Assembly: GCF_029227915.1 (NCBI RefSeq)
Contig: NC_079881.1
Location: 33,021,501 to 33,085,500 of the forward strand
Direction of reading: 5' to 3'
Source: Hydractinia symbiolongicarpus
Lineage: Eukaryota; Cnidaria; Hydrozoa; Anthoathecata; Hydractiniidae
Length of the DNA stretch: 64,000 nt
Of this stretch, positions 13,101 to 24,300 are shown piece by piece (position 1 is the first letter of the stretch; each line of letters starts with the position of its first letter). The notes under the pieces were generated by a model. The model was not told where the DNA came from. It saw nothing but the letters and a program-made list of their open reading frames with translations, and ran no database searches. Made by a program: the position numbers and the translations under genes.

Positions 13101-13963
13101 GCTTGTGGTTACGGCATTTTGGTCCCCACCTCGCCTTTCCCTTGTGCCACTTAAACAGTTTTCAAATGCATAGCCGAACTAAGACAAGTGTCCGTTGTCG
13201 TCGTGAGAGTAAGGGCCAGTGCCGCAACAAGCGCTTTGTCTCCACCACTGATTCGCCATTTACACCTAGAATGCCCACCGTCTGCGGAAGTGACCAGTTG
13301 CGTTGAAAAGAGGCGATGCATAATGTGTCCTGCTTTACACGAAAGGGTTCTTCTCCATTCGGAAGCGAGCAAACAAGAATTTTTGCGCTTTTCTTGCATT
13401 CGACGCAGTCTTCGTGAGCTCAGCAGATTTCTATTTTTAGGCATGGTCCCAGTGGGAACCTCCAAATATTGCAACGCCGGCGATGTTTCACGCCGTCATG
13501 CGGGATATTGGGAAAAGTTTTCAATTAGCAATCACCACGCCTCGGTTAAACCTCATTGGCTATGGTAATGCCACTGCGCAAAGCTAACCCAACAAGAACG
13601 GCAACCATCGCGTGCTTCTTTAACGTTGTCGATTGCTTGTGGTTACGGCATTTTGGTCCCCACCTCGCCTTTCCCTTGTGCCACTTAAACAGTTTTCATA
13701 TGCATAGCCGAACTAAGACAAGTGTCCGTTGTCGTCGTGAGAGTAAGGGCCAGTGCCGCAACGAGCGCTTTGTCTCCACCACTGATTCGCCATTTACACC
13801 TAGAATGCCCACCGTCTGCGGAAGTGACCAGTTGCGTTGAAAAGAGGCGATGCATAATGTGTCCTGCTTTACACGAAAGGGTTCTTCTCCATTCGGAAGC
13901 GAGCAAACAAGAATTTTTGCGCTTTTCTTGCATTCGACGCAGTCTTCGTGAGCTCAGCAGATT

Positions 13964-13972
13964 TCTATTTTT
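13964..13972 (-). terminator. 3' box of the U4 gene (representative unit)
   Basis: The minus strand reads AAAAATAGA, 7 to 15 nt past the inferred U4 3' end. This matches the AAARNNAGA part of the metazoan snRNA 3' box, which directs Integrator cleavage of polymerase II snRNA transcripts. It recurs at the same offset in the other units. Confidence 0.6.
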
Positions 13973-13978
13973 AGGCAT

Positions 13979-14119
13979 GGTCCCAGTGGGAACCTCCAAA
14001 TATTGCAACGCCGGCGATGTTTCACGCCGTCATGCGGGATATTGGGAAAAGTTTTCAATTAGCAATCACCACGCCTCGGTTAAACCTCATTGGCTATGGT
14101 AATGCCACTGCGCAAAGCT
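13979..14119 (-). ncRNA. U4 spliceosomal snRNA (representative consensus copy)
   Basis: U4 pairs with U6 in the U4/U6.U5 tri-snRNP and holds U6 inactive until spliceosome activation in the nucleus. Seen here, numbered from the 5' end (14119): nt 1-16 (AGCTTTGCGCAGTGGC) are identical to human U4 and form U4/U6 stem II; nt 20-52 form the 5' stem-loop with the kink-turn AATGA (29-33) opposite GA (43-44) that binds SNU13/15.5K and PRP31; nt 55-62 (TTGCTAAT) form stem I with U6; nt 91-108 form a central hairpin with an AAA loop; AATATTTGG (116-124) is the Sm site; nt 126-141 form the 3' stem-loop with an ACT loop. Length (141 nt) fits the family (about 145 nt in vertebrates). The 5' stem differs from human but stays paired (ACCA/TGGT instead of ATCG/CGAT). 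The 3' end is inferred from the stem-loop. Confidence 0.96.
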
Positions 14120-14164
14120 AACCCAACAAGAACGGCAACCATCGCGTGCTTCTTTAACGTTGTC

Positions 14165-14183
14165 GATTGCTTGTGGTTACGGC
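14165..14183 (-). promoter_or_regulatory. Candidate PSE of the U4 gene (representative unit)
   Basis: Read on the minus strand this segment, at -46 to -64 from U4 nt 1, contains CCGTAACCACAAG. The position is that of the proximal sequence element bound by SNAPc in animal snRNA genes, and CCGTAAC is shared with the human U6 PSE (ACCGTAACTTG). No TATA box is seen near -25, which fits RNA polymerase II rather than III. The element recurs at the same offset in the other units, at U4 5' end +46 to +64. Confidence 0.6.
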
Positions 14184-14231
14184 ATTTTGGTCCCCACCTC
14201 GCCTTTCCCTTGTGCCACTTAAACAGTTTTC

Positions 14232-14239
14232 ATATGCAT
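14232..14239 (-). promoter_or_regulatory. Octamer-like site in the U4 upstream spacer
   Basis: The minus strand reads ATGCATAT, one mismatch from the octamer ATGCAAAT used in distal sequence elements, at about -113 to -120 from U4. Many left-hand units have T instead of G on the plus strand here, which gives ATGAATAT and removes the match. A second, weaker site (ATGCATAA on the plus strand, 14384-14391) lies near -270. Function is a guess from motif and position. Confidence 0.25.
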
Positions 14240-17200
14240 AGCCGAACTAAGACAAGTGTCCGTTGTCGTCGTGAGAGTAAGGGCCAGTGCCGCAACGAGC
14301 GCTTTGTCTCCACCACTGATTCGCCATTTACACCTAGAATGCCCACCGTCTGCGGAAGTGACCAGTTGCGTTGAGAAGAGGCGATGCATAATGTGTCCTG
14401 CTTTACACGAAAGGGTTCTTCTCCATTCGGAAGCGAGCAAACAAGAATTTTTGCGCTTTTCTTGCATTCGACGCAGTCTTCGTGAGCTCAGCAGATTTCT
14501 ATTTTTAGGCATGGTCCCAGTGGGAACCTCCAAATATTGCAACGCCGGCGATGTTTCACGCCGTCATGCGGGATATTGGGAAAAGTTTTCAATTAGCAAT
14601 CACCACGCCTCGGTTAAACCTCATTGGCTATGGTAATGCCACTGCGCAAAGCTAACCCAACAAGAACGGCAACCATCGCGTGCTTCTTTAACGTTGTCGA
14701 TTGCTTGTGGTTACGGCATTTTGGTCCCCACCTCGCCTTTCCCTTGTGCCACTTAAACAGTTTTCATATGCATAGCCGAACTAAGACAAGTGTCCGTTGT
14801 CGTCGTGAGAGTAAGGGCCAGTGCTGCAACGAGCGCTTTGTCTCCACCACTGATTCGCCATTTACACCTAGAATGCCCACCGTCTGCGGAAGTGACCAGT
14901 TGCGTTGAAAAGAGGCGATGCATAATGTGTCCTGCTTTACACGAAAGGGTTCTTCTCCATTCGGAAGCGAGCAAACAAGAATTTTTGCGCTTTTCTTGCA
15001 TTCGACGCAGTCTTCGTGAGCTCAGCAGATTTCTATTTTTAGGCATGGTCCCAGTGGGAACCTCCAAATATTGCAACGCCGGCGATGTTTCACGCCGTCA
15101 TGCGGGATATTGGGAAAAGTTTTCAATTAGCAATCACTACGCCTCGGTTAAACCTCATTGGCTATGGTAATGCCACTGCGCAAAGCTAACCCAACAAGAA
15201 CGGCAACCATCGCGTGCTTCTTTAACGTTGTCGATTGCTTGTGGTTACGGCATTTTGGTCCCCACCTCGCCTTTCCCTTGTGCCACTTAAACAGTTTTCA
15301 TATGCATAGCCGAACTAAGACAAGTGTCCGTTGTCGTCGTGAGAGTAAGGGCCAGTGCCGCAACGAGCGCTTTGTCTCCACCACTGATTCGCCATTTACA
15401 CCTAGAATGCCCACCGTCTGCGGAAGTGACCAGTTGCGTTGAAAAGAGGCGATGCATAATGTGTCCTGCTTTACACGAAAGGGTTCTTCTCCATTCGGAA
15501 GCGAGCAAACAAGAATTTTTGCGCTTTTCTTGCATTCGACGCAGTCTTCGTGAGCTCAGCAGATTTCTATTTTTAGGCATGGTCCCAGTGGGAATCTCCA
15601 AATATTGCAACGCCGGCGATGTTTCACGCCGTCATGCGGGATATTGGGAAAAGTTTTCAATTAGCAATCACCACGCCTCGGTTAAACCTCATTGGCTATG
15701 GTAATGCCACTGCGCAAAGCTAACCCAACAAGAACGGCAACCATCGCGTGCTTCTTTAACGTTGTCGATTGCTTGTGGTTACGGCATTTTGGTCCCCACC
15801 TCGCCTTTCCCTTGTGCCACTTAAACAGTTTTCATATTCATAGCCGAACTAAGACAAGTGTCCGTTGTCGTCGTGAGAGTAAGGGCCAGTGCCGCAACGA
15901 GCGCTTTGTCTCCACCACTGATTCGCCATTTACACCTAGAATGCCCACCGTCTGCGGAAGTGACCAGTTGCGTTGAAAAGAGGCGATGCATAATGTGTCC
16001 TGCTTTACACGAAAGGGTTCTTCTCCATTCGGAAGCGAGCAAACAAGAATTTTCGCGCTTTTCTTGCATTCGACTCAGTCTTCGTGAGCTCAGCAGATTT
16101 CTATTTTTAGGCATGGTCCCAGTGGGAACCTCCAAATATTGCAACGCCGGCGATGTTTCACGCCGTCATGCGGGATATTGGGAAAAGTTTTCAATTAGCA
16201 ATCACCACGCCTCGGTTAAACCTCATTGGCTATGGTAATGCCACTGCGCAAAGCTAATCCAACAAGAACGGCAACCATCGCGTGCTTCTTTAACGTTGTC
16301 GATTGCTTGTGGTTACGGCATTTTGGTCCCCACCTCGCCTTTCCCTTGTGCCACTTAAACAGTTTTCATATGCATAGCCGAACTAAGACAAGTGTCCGTT
16401 GTCGTCGTGAGAGTAAGGGCCAGTGCCGCAACGAGCGCTTTGTCTCCACCACTGATTCGCCATTTACACCTAGAATGCCCACCGTCTGCGGAAGTGACCA
16501 GTTGCGTTGAAAAGAGGCGATGCATAATGTGTCCTGCTTTACACGAAAGGGTTCTTCTCCATTCGGAAGCGAGCAAACAAGAATTTTTGCGCTTTTCTTG
16601 CATTCGACGCAGTCTTCGTGAGCTCAGCAGATTTCTATTTTTAGGCATGGTCCCAGTGGGAACCTCCAAATATTGCAACGCCGGCGATGTTTCACGCCGT
16701 CATGCGGGATATTGGGAAAAGTTTTCAATTAGCAATCACCACGCCTCGGTTAAACCTCATTGGCTATGGTAATGCCACTGCGCAAAGCTAACCCAACAAG
16801 AACGGCAACCATCGCGTGCTTCTTTAACGTTGTCGATTGCTTGTGGTTACGGCATTTTGGTCCCCACCTCGCCTTTCCCTTGTGCCACTTAAACAGTTTT
16901 CATATTCATAGCCGAACTAAGACAAGTGTCCGTTGTCGTCGTGAGAGTAAGGGCCAGTGCCGCAACGAGCGCTTTGTCTCCACCACTGATTCGCCATTTA
17001 CACCTAGAATGCCCACCGTCTGCGGAAGTGACCAGTTGCGTTGAAAAGAGGCGATGCATAATGTGTCCTGCTTTACACGAAAGGGTTCTTCTCCATTCGG
17101 AAGCGAGCAAACAAGAATTTTTGCGCTTTTCTTGCATTCGACGCAGTCTTCGTGAGCTCAGCAGATTTCTATTTTTAGGCATGGTCCCAGTGGGAACCTC

Positions 17201-18250
17201 CAAATATTGCAACGCCGGCGATGTTTCACGCCGTCATGCGGGATATTGGGAAAAGTTTTCAATTAGCAATCACCACGCCTCGGTTAAACCTCATTGGCTA
17301 TGGTAATGCCACTGCGCAAAGCTAACCCAACAAGAACGGCAACCATCGCGTGCTTCTTTAACGTTGTCGATTGCTTGTGGTTACGGCATTTTGGTCCCCA
17401 CCTCGCCTTTCCCTTGTGCCACTTAAACAGTCTTCATACACATAGCCGAACTAAGACAAGTGTCCGTTGTCGTCGTGAGAGTAAGGGCCAGTGCCGCAAC
17501 GAGCGCTTTGTCTCCACCACTGATTCGCCATTTACACCTAGAATGCCCACCGTCTGCGGAGGTGACCAGTTGCGTTGAAAAGAGGCGATGCATAATGTGT
17601 CCTGCTTTACACGAAAGGGTTCTTCTCCATTCGGAAGCGAGCAAACAAGAATTTTTGCGCTTTTCTTGCATTCGACGCAGTCTTCGTGAGCTCAGCAGAT
17701 TTCTATTTTTAGGCATGGTCCCAGTGGGAACCTCCAAATATTGCAACGCCGGCGATGTTTCACGCCGTCATGCGGGATATTGGGAAAAGTTTTCAATTAG
17801 CAATCACCACGCCTCGGTTAAACCTCATTGGCTATGGTAATGCCACTGCGCAAAGCTAACCCAACAAGAACGGCAACCATCGCGTGCTTCTTTAACGTTG
17901 TCGATTGCTTGTGGTTACGGCATTTTGGTGCCCACCTCGCCTTTCCCTTGTGCCACTTAAACAGTTTTCATATTCATAGCCGAACTAAGACAAGTGTCCG
18001 TTGTGGTCGTGAGAGTAAGGGCCAGTGCCGCAACGAGCGCTTTGTCTCCACCACTGATTCGCCATTTACACCTAGAATGCCCACCGTCTGCGGAAGTGAC
18101 CAGTTGCGTTGAAAAGAGGCGATGCATAATGTGTCCTGCTTTACACGAAAGGGTTCTTCTCCATTCGGAAGCGAGCAAACAAGAATTTTTGCGCTTTTCT
18201 TGCATTCGACGCAGTCTTCGTGAGCTCAGCAGATTTCTATTTTTAGGCAT

Positions 18251-18391
18251 GGTCCCAGTGGGAACCTCCAAGTATTGCAACGCCGGCGATGTTTGACGCC
18301 GTCATGCGGGATATTGGGAAAAGTTTTCAATTAGCAATCACCACGCCTCGGTTAAACCTCATTGGCTATGGTAATGCCACTGCGCAAAGCT
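18251..18391 (-). pseudogene. U4 snRNA copy with an altered Sm site
   Basis: T120C (plus-strand 18272) gives AATACTTGG at the Sm site, and G97C (18295) disrupts the pair closing the central hairpin. The Sm ring prefers an unbroken run of U, so loading on this RNA should be weakened. Other parts match the consensus. Confidence 0.5.
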
Positions 18392-21300
18392 AACCCAACA
18401 AGAACGGCAACTATCGCGTGCTTCTTTAACGTTGTCGATTGCTTGTGGTTACGGCATTTTGGTCCCCACCTCGCATTTCCCTTGTGCCACTTAAACAGTT
18501 TTCATATGCATAGCCGAACTAAGACAAGTGTCCGTTGTCGTCGTGAGAGTAAGGGCCAGTGCCGCAACGAGCGCTTTGTCTCCACCACTGATTCGCCATT
18601 TACACCTAGAATGCCCACCGTCTGCGGAAGTGACCAGTTGCGTTGAAAAGAGGCGATGCATAATGTGTCCTGCTTTACACGAAAGGGTTCTTCTCCATTC
18701 GGAAGCGAGCAAACAAGAATTTTTGCGCTTTTCTTGCATTTGACGCAGTCTTCGTGAGCTCAGCAGATTTCTATTTTTAGGCATGGTCCCAGTGGGAACC
18801 TCCAAATATTGCAACGCCGGCGATGTTTCACGCCGTCATGCGGGATATTGGGAAAAGTTTTCAATTAGCAATCACCACGCCTCGGTTAAACCTCATTGGC
18901 TATGGTAATGCCACTGCGCAAAGCTAACCCAACAAGAACGGCAACCATCGCGTGCTTCTTTAACGTTGTCGATTGCTTTTGGTTACGGCATTTTGGTCCC
19001 CACCTCGCCTTTCCCTTGTGCCACTTAAACAGTTTTCATATGCATAGCCGAACTAAGACAAGTGTCCGTTGTCGTCGTGAGAGTAAGGGCCAGTGCCGCA
19101 ACGAGCGCTTTGTCTCCACCACTGATTCGCCATTTACACCTAGAATGCCCACCGTCTGCGGAAGTGACCAGTTGCGTTGAAAAGAGGCGATGCATAATGT
19201 GTCCTGCTTTACACGAAAGGGTTCTTCTCCATTCGGAAGCGAGCAAACAAGAATATTTGCGCTTTTCTTGCATTCGACGCAGTCTTCGTGAGCTCAGCAG
19301 ATTTCTATTTTTAGGCATGGTCCCAGTGGGAACCTCCAAATATTGCAACGCCGGCGATGTTTCACGCCGTCATGCGGGATATTGGGAAAAGTTTTCAATT
19401 AGCAATCACCACGCCTCGGTTAAACCTCATTGGCTATGGTAATGCCACTGCGCAAAGCTAACCCAAAAAGAACGGCAACCATCGCGTGCTTCTTTAACGT
19501 TGTCGATTGCTTGTGGTTACGGCATTTTGGTCCCCACCTCGCCTTTCCCTTGTGCCACTTAAACAGTTTTCATATGCATAGCCGAACTAAGACAAGTGTC
19601 CGTTGTCGTCGTGAGAGTAAGGGCCAGTGCCGCAACGAGCGCTTTGTCTCCACCACTGATTCGCCATTTACACCTAGAATGCCCACCGTCTGCGGAAGTG
19701 ACCAGTTGCGTTGAAAAGAGGCGATGCATAATGTGTCCTGCTTTACACGAAAGGGTTCTTCTCCATTCGGAAGCGAGCAAACAAGAATTTTTGCGCTTTT
19801 TTTGCATTCGACGCAGTCTTCGTGAGCTCAGCAGATTTCTATTTTTAGGCATGGTCCCAGTGGGAACCTCCAAATATTGCAACGCCGGCGATGTTTCACG
19901 CCGTCATGCGGGATATTGGGAAAAGTTTTCAATTAGCAATCACCACGCCTTGGTTAAACCTCATTGGCTATGGTAATGCCACTGCGCAAAGCTAACCCAA
20001 CAAGAACGGCAACCATCGCGTGCTTCTTTAACGTTGTCGATTGCTTGTGGTTACGGCATTTTGGTCCCCACCTCGCCTTTCCCTTGTGCCACTTAAACAG
20101 TTTTCATATCCATAGCCGAACTAAGACAAGTGTCCGTTGTCGTCGTGAGAGTAAGGGCCAGTGCCGCAACGAGCGCTTTGTCTCCACCACTGATTCGCCA
20201 TTTACACCTAGAATGCCCACCGTCTGCGGAAGTGACCAGTTGCGTTGAAAAGAGGCGATGCATAATGTGTCCTGCTTTACACGAAAGGGTTCTTTTCCAT
20301 TCGGAAGCGAGCAAACAAGAATTTTTGCGCTTTTCTTGCATTCGACGCAGTCTTCGTGAGCTCAGCAGATTTCTATTTTTAGGCATGGTCCCAGTGGGAA
20401 CCTCCAAATATTGCAACGCCGGCGATGTTTCACGCCGTCATGCGGGATATTGGGAAAAGTTTTCAATTAGCAATCACCACGCCTCGGTTAAACCTCATTG
20501 GCTATGGTAATGCCACTGCGCAAAGCTAACCCAACAAGAACGGCAACCATCGCGTGCTTCTTTAACGTTGTCGATTGCTTGTGGTTACGGCATTTTGGTC
20601 CCCACCTCGCCTTTCCCTTGTGCCACTTAAACAGTTTTCATATGCATAGCCGAACTAAGACAAGTGTCCGTTGTCGTCGTGAGAGTAAGGGCCAGTGCTG
20701 CAACGAGCGCTTTGTCTCCACCACTGATTCGCTATTTACACCTAGAATGCCCACCGTCTGCGGAAGTGACCAGTTGCGTTGAAAAGAGGCGATGCATAAT
20801 GTGTCCTGCTTTACACGAAAGGGTTCTTCTCCATTCGGAAGCGAGCAAACAAGAATTTTTGCGCTTTTCTTGCATTCGACGCAGTCTTCGTGAGCTCAGC
20901 AGATTTCTATTTTTAGACATGGTCCCAGTGGGAACCTCCAAATATTGCAACGCCGGCGATGTTTCACGCCGTCATGCGGGATATTGGGAAAAGTTTTCAA
21001 TTAGCAATCACCACGCCTCGGTTAAACCTCATTGGCTATGGTAATGCCACTGCGCAAAGCTAACCCAACAAGAACGGCAACCATCGCGTGCTTCTTTAAC
21101 GTTGTCGATTGCTTGTGGTTACGGCATTTTGGTCCCCACCTCGCCTTTCCCTTGTGCCACTTAAACAGTTTTCATATGCATAGCCGAACTAAGACAAGTG
21201 TCCGTTGTCGTCGTGAGAGTAAGGGCCAGTGCCGCAACGAGCGCTTTGTCTCCACCACTGATTCGCCATTTACACCTAGAATGCCCACCGTCTGCGGAAG

Positions 21301-24300
21301 TGACCAGTTGCGTTGAAAAGAGGCGATGCATAATGTGTCCTGCTTTACACGAAAGGGTTCTTCTCCATTCGGAAGCGAGCAAACAAGAATTTTTGCGCTT
21401 TTCTTGCATTCGACGCAGTCTTCGTGAGCTCAGCAGATTTCTATTTTTAGGCATGGTCCCAGTGGGAACCTCCAAATATTGCAACGCCGGCGATGTTTCA
21501 CGCCGTCATGCGGGATATTGGGAAAAGTTTTCAATTAGCAATCACCACGCCTCGGTTAAACCTCATTGGCTATGGTAATGCCACTGCGCAAAGCTAACCC
21601 AACAAGAACGGCAACCATCGCGTGCTTCTTTAACGTTGTCGATTGCTTGTGGTTACGGCATTTTGGTCCCCACCTCGCCTTTCCCTTGTGCGACTTAAAC
21701 AGTTTTCATATGCATAGCCGAACTAAGACAAGTGTCCGTTGTCGTCGTGAGAGTAAGGGCCAGTGCCGCAACGAGCGCTTTGTCTCCACCACTGATTCGC
21801 CATTTACACCTAGAATGCCCACCGTCTGCGGAAGTGACCAGTTGCGTTGAAAAGAGGCGATGCATAATGTGTCCTGCTTTACACGAAAGGGTTCTTCTCC
21901 ATTCGGAAGCGAGCAAACAAGAATTTTTGCGCTTTTCTTGCATTCGACGCAGTCTTCGTGAGCTCAGCAGATTTCTATTTTTAGGCATGGTCCCAGTGGG
22001 AACCTCCAAATATTGCAACGCCGGCGATGTTTCACGCCGTCATGCGGGATATTGGGAAAAGTTTTCAATTAGCAATCACCACGCCTCGGTTAAACCTCAT
22101 TGGCTATGGTAATGCCACTGCGCAAAGCTAACCCAACAAGAACGGCAACCATCGCGTGCTTCTTTAACGTTGTCGATTGCTTGTGGTTACGGCATTTTGG
22201 TCCCCACCTCGCCTTTCCCTTGTGCGACTTAAACAGTTTTCATATGCATAGCCGAACTAAGACAAGTGTCCGTTGTCGTCGTGAGAGTAAGGGCCAGTGC
22301 CGCAACGAGCGCTTTGTCTCCACCACTGATTCGCCATTTACACCTAGAATGCCCACTGTCTGCGGAAGTGACCAGTTGCGTTGAAAAGAGGCGATGCATA
22401 ATGTGTCCTGCTTTACACGAAAGGGTTCTTCTCCATTCGGAAGCGAGCAAACAAGAATTTTTGCGCTTTTCTTGCATTCGACGCAGTCTTCGTGAGCTCA
22501 GCAGATTTCTATTTTTAGGCATGGTCCCAGTGGGAACCTCCAAATATTGCAACGCCGGCGATGTTTCACGCCGTCATGCGGGATATTGGGAAAAGTTTTC
22601 AATTAGCAATCACCACGCCTCGGTTAAACCTCATTGGCTATGGTAATGCCACTGCGCAAAGCTAACCCAACAAGAACGGCAACCATCGCGTGCTTCTTTA
22701 ACGTTGTCGATTGCTTGTGGTTACGGCATTTTGGTCCCCACCTCGCCTTTCCCTTGTGCCACTTAAACAGTCTTCATATGCATAGCCGAACTAAGACAAG
22801 TGTCCGTTGTCGTCGTGAGAGTAAGGGCCAGTGCCGCAACGAGCGCTTTGTCTCCACCACTGATTCGCCATTTACACCTAGAATGCCCACCGTCTGCGGA
22901 AGTGACCAGTTGCGTTGAAAAGAGGCAATGCATAATGTGTCCTGCTTTACACGAAAGGGTTCTTCTCCCTTCGGAAGCGAGCAAACAAGAATTTTTGCGC
23001 TTTTCTTGCATTCGACGCAGTCTTCGTGAGCTCAGCAGATTTCTATTTTTAGGCATGGTCCCAGTGGGAACCTCCAAATATTGCAACGCCGGCGATGTTT
23101 CACGCCGTCATGCGGGATATTGGGAAAAGTTTTCAATTAGCAATCACCACGCCTCGGTTAAACCTCATTGGCTATGGTAATGCCACTGCGCAAAGCTAAC
23201 CCAACAAGAACGGCAACCATCGCGTGCTTCTTTAACGTTGTCGATTGCTTGTGGTTACGGCATTTTGGTCCCCACCTCGCCTTTCCCTTGTGCCACTTAA
23301 ACAGTTTTCATATGCATAGCCGAACTAAGACAAGTGTCCGTTGTCGTCGTGAGAGTAAGGGCCAGTGGCGCAACGAGCGCTTTGTCTCCACCACTGATTC
23401 GCCATTTACACCTAGAATGCCCACCGTCTGCGGGAGTGACCAGTTGCGTTGAAAAGAGGCGATGCATAATGTGTCCTGCTTTACACGAAAGGGTTCTTCT
23501 CCATTCGGAAGCGAGCAAACAAGAATTTTTGCGCTTTTCTTGCATTCGACGCAGTCTTCGTGAGCTCAGCAGATTTCTATTTTTAGGCATGGTCCCAGTG
23601 GGAACCTCCAAATATTGCAACGCCGGCGATGTTTCACGCCGTCATGCGGGATATTGGGAAAAGTTTTCAATTAGCAATCATCACGCCTCGGTTAAACCTC
23701 ATTGGCTATGGTAATGCCACTGCGCAAAGCTAACCCAACAAGAACGGCAACCATCGCGTGCTTCTTTAACGTTGTCGATTGCTTGTGGTTACGGCATTTT
23801 GGTCCCCACCTCGCCTTTCCCTTGTGCCACTTAAACAGTTTTCATATGCATAGCCGAACTAAGACAAGTGTCCGTTGTCGTCGTGAGAGTAAGGGCCAGT
23901 GCCGCAACGAGCGCTTTGTCTCCACCACTGATTCGCCATTTACACCTAGAATGCCCACCGTCTGCGGAAGTGACCAGTTGCGTTGAAAAGAGGCGATGCA
24001 TAATGTGTCCTGCTTTACACGAAAGGGTTCTTCTCCATTCGGAAGCGAGCAAACAAGAATTTTTGCGCTTTTCTTGCATTCGACGCAGTCTTCGTGAGCT
24101 CAGCAGATTTCTATTTTTAGGCATGGTCCCAGTGGGAACCTCCAAATATTGCAACGCCGGCGATGTTTCACGCCGTCATGCGGGATATTGGGAAAAGTTT
24201 TCAATTAGCAATCACCACGCCTCGGTTAAACCTCATTGGCTATGGTAATGCCACTGCGCAAAGCTAACCCAACAAGAACGGCAACCATCGCGTGCTTCTT

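Larger units (their letters stand above)
14120..14512. other. U4 upstream spacer (representative unit)
   Basis: This 393-bp stretch separates each U4 start from the 3' end of the next U4 in the array. It holds the PSE-like site, octamer-like sites and the 3' box of the neighbouring gene. I see no second snRNA, 5S rRNA or tRNA in it. It is about as homogeneous between units as the gene itself. The main variable positions are T/G in the octamer-like site, C/G at a site 19 bp nearer U4, and T/G about 25 bp further from U4 in units next to the retrotransposon. Confidence 0.8.
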
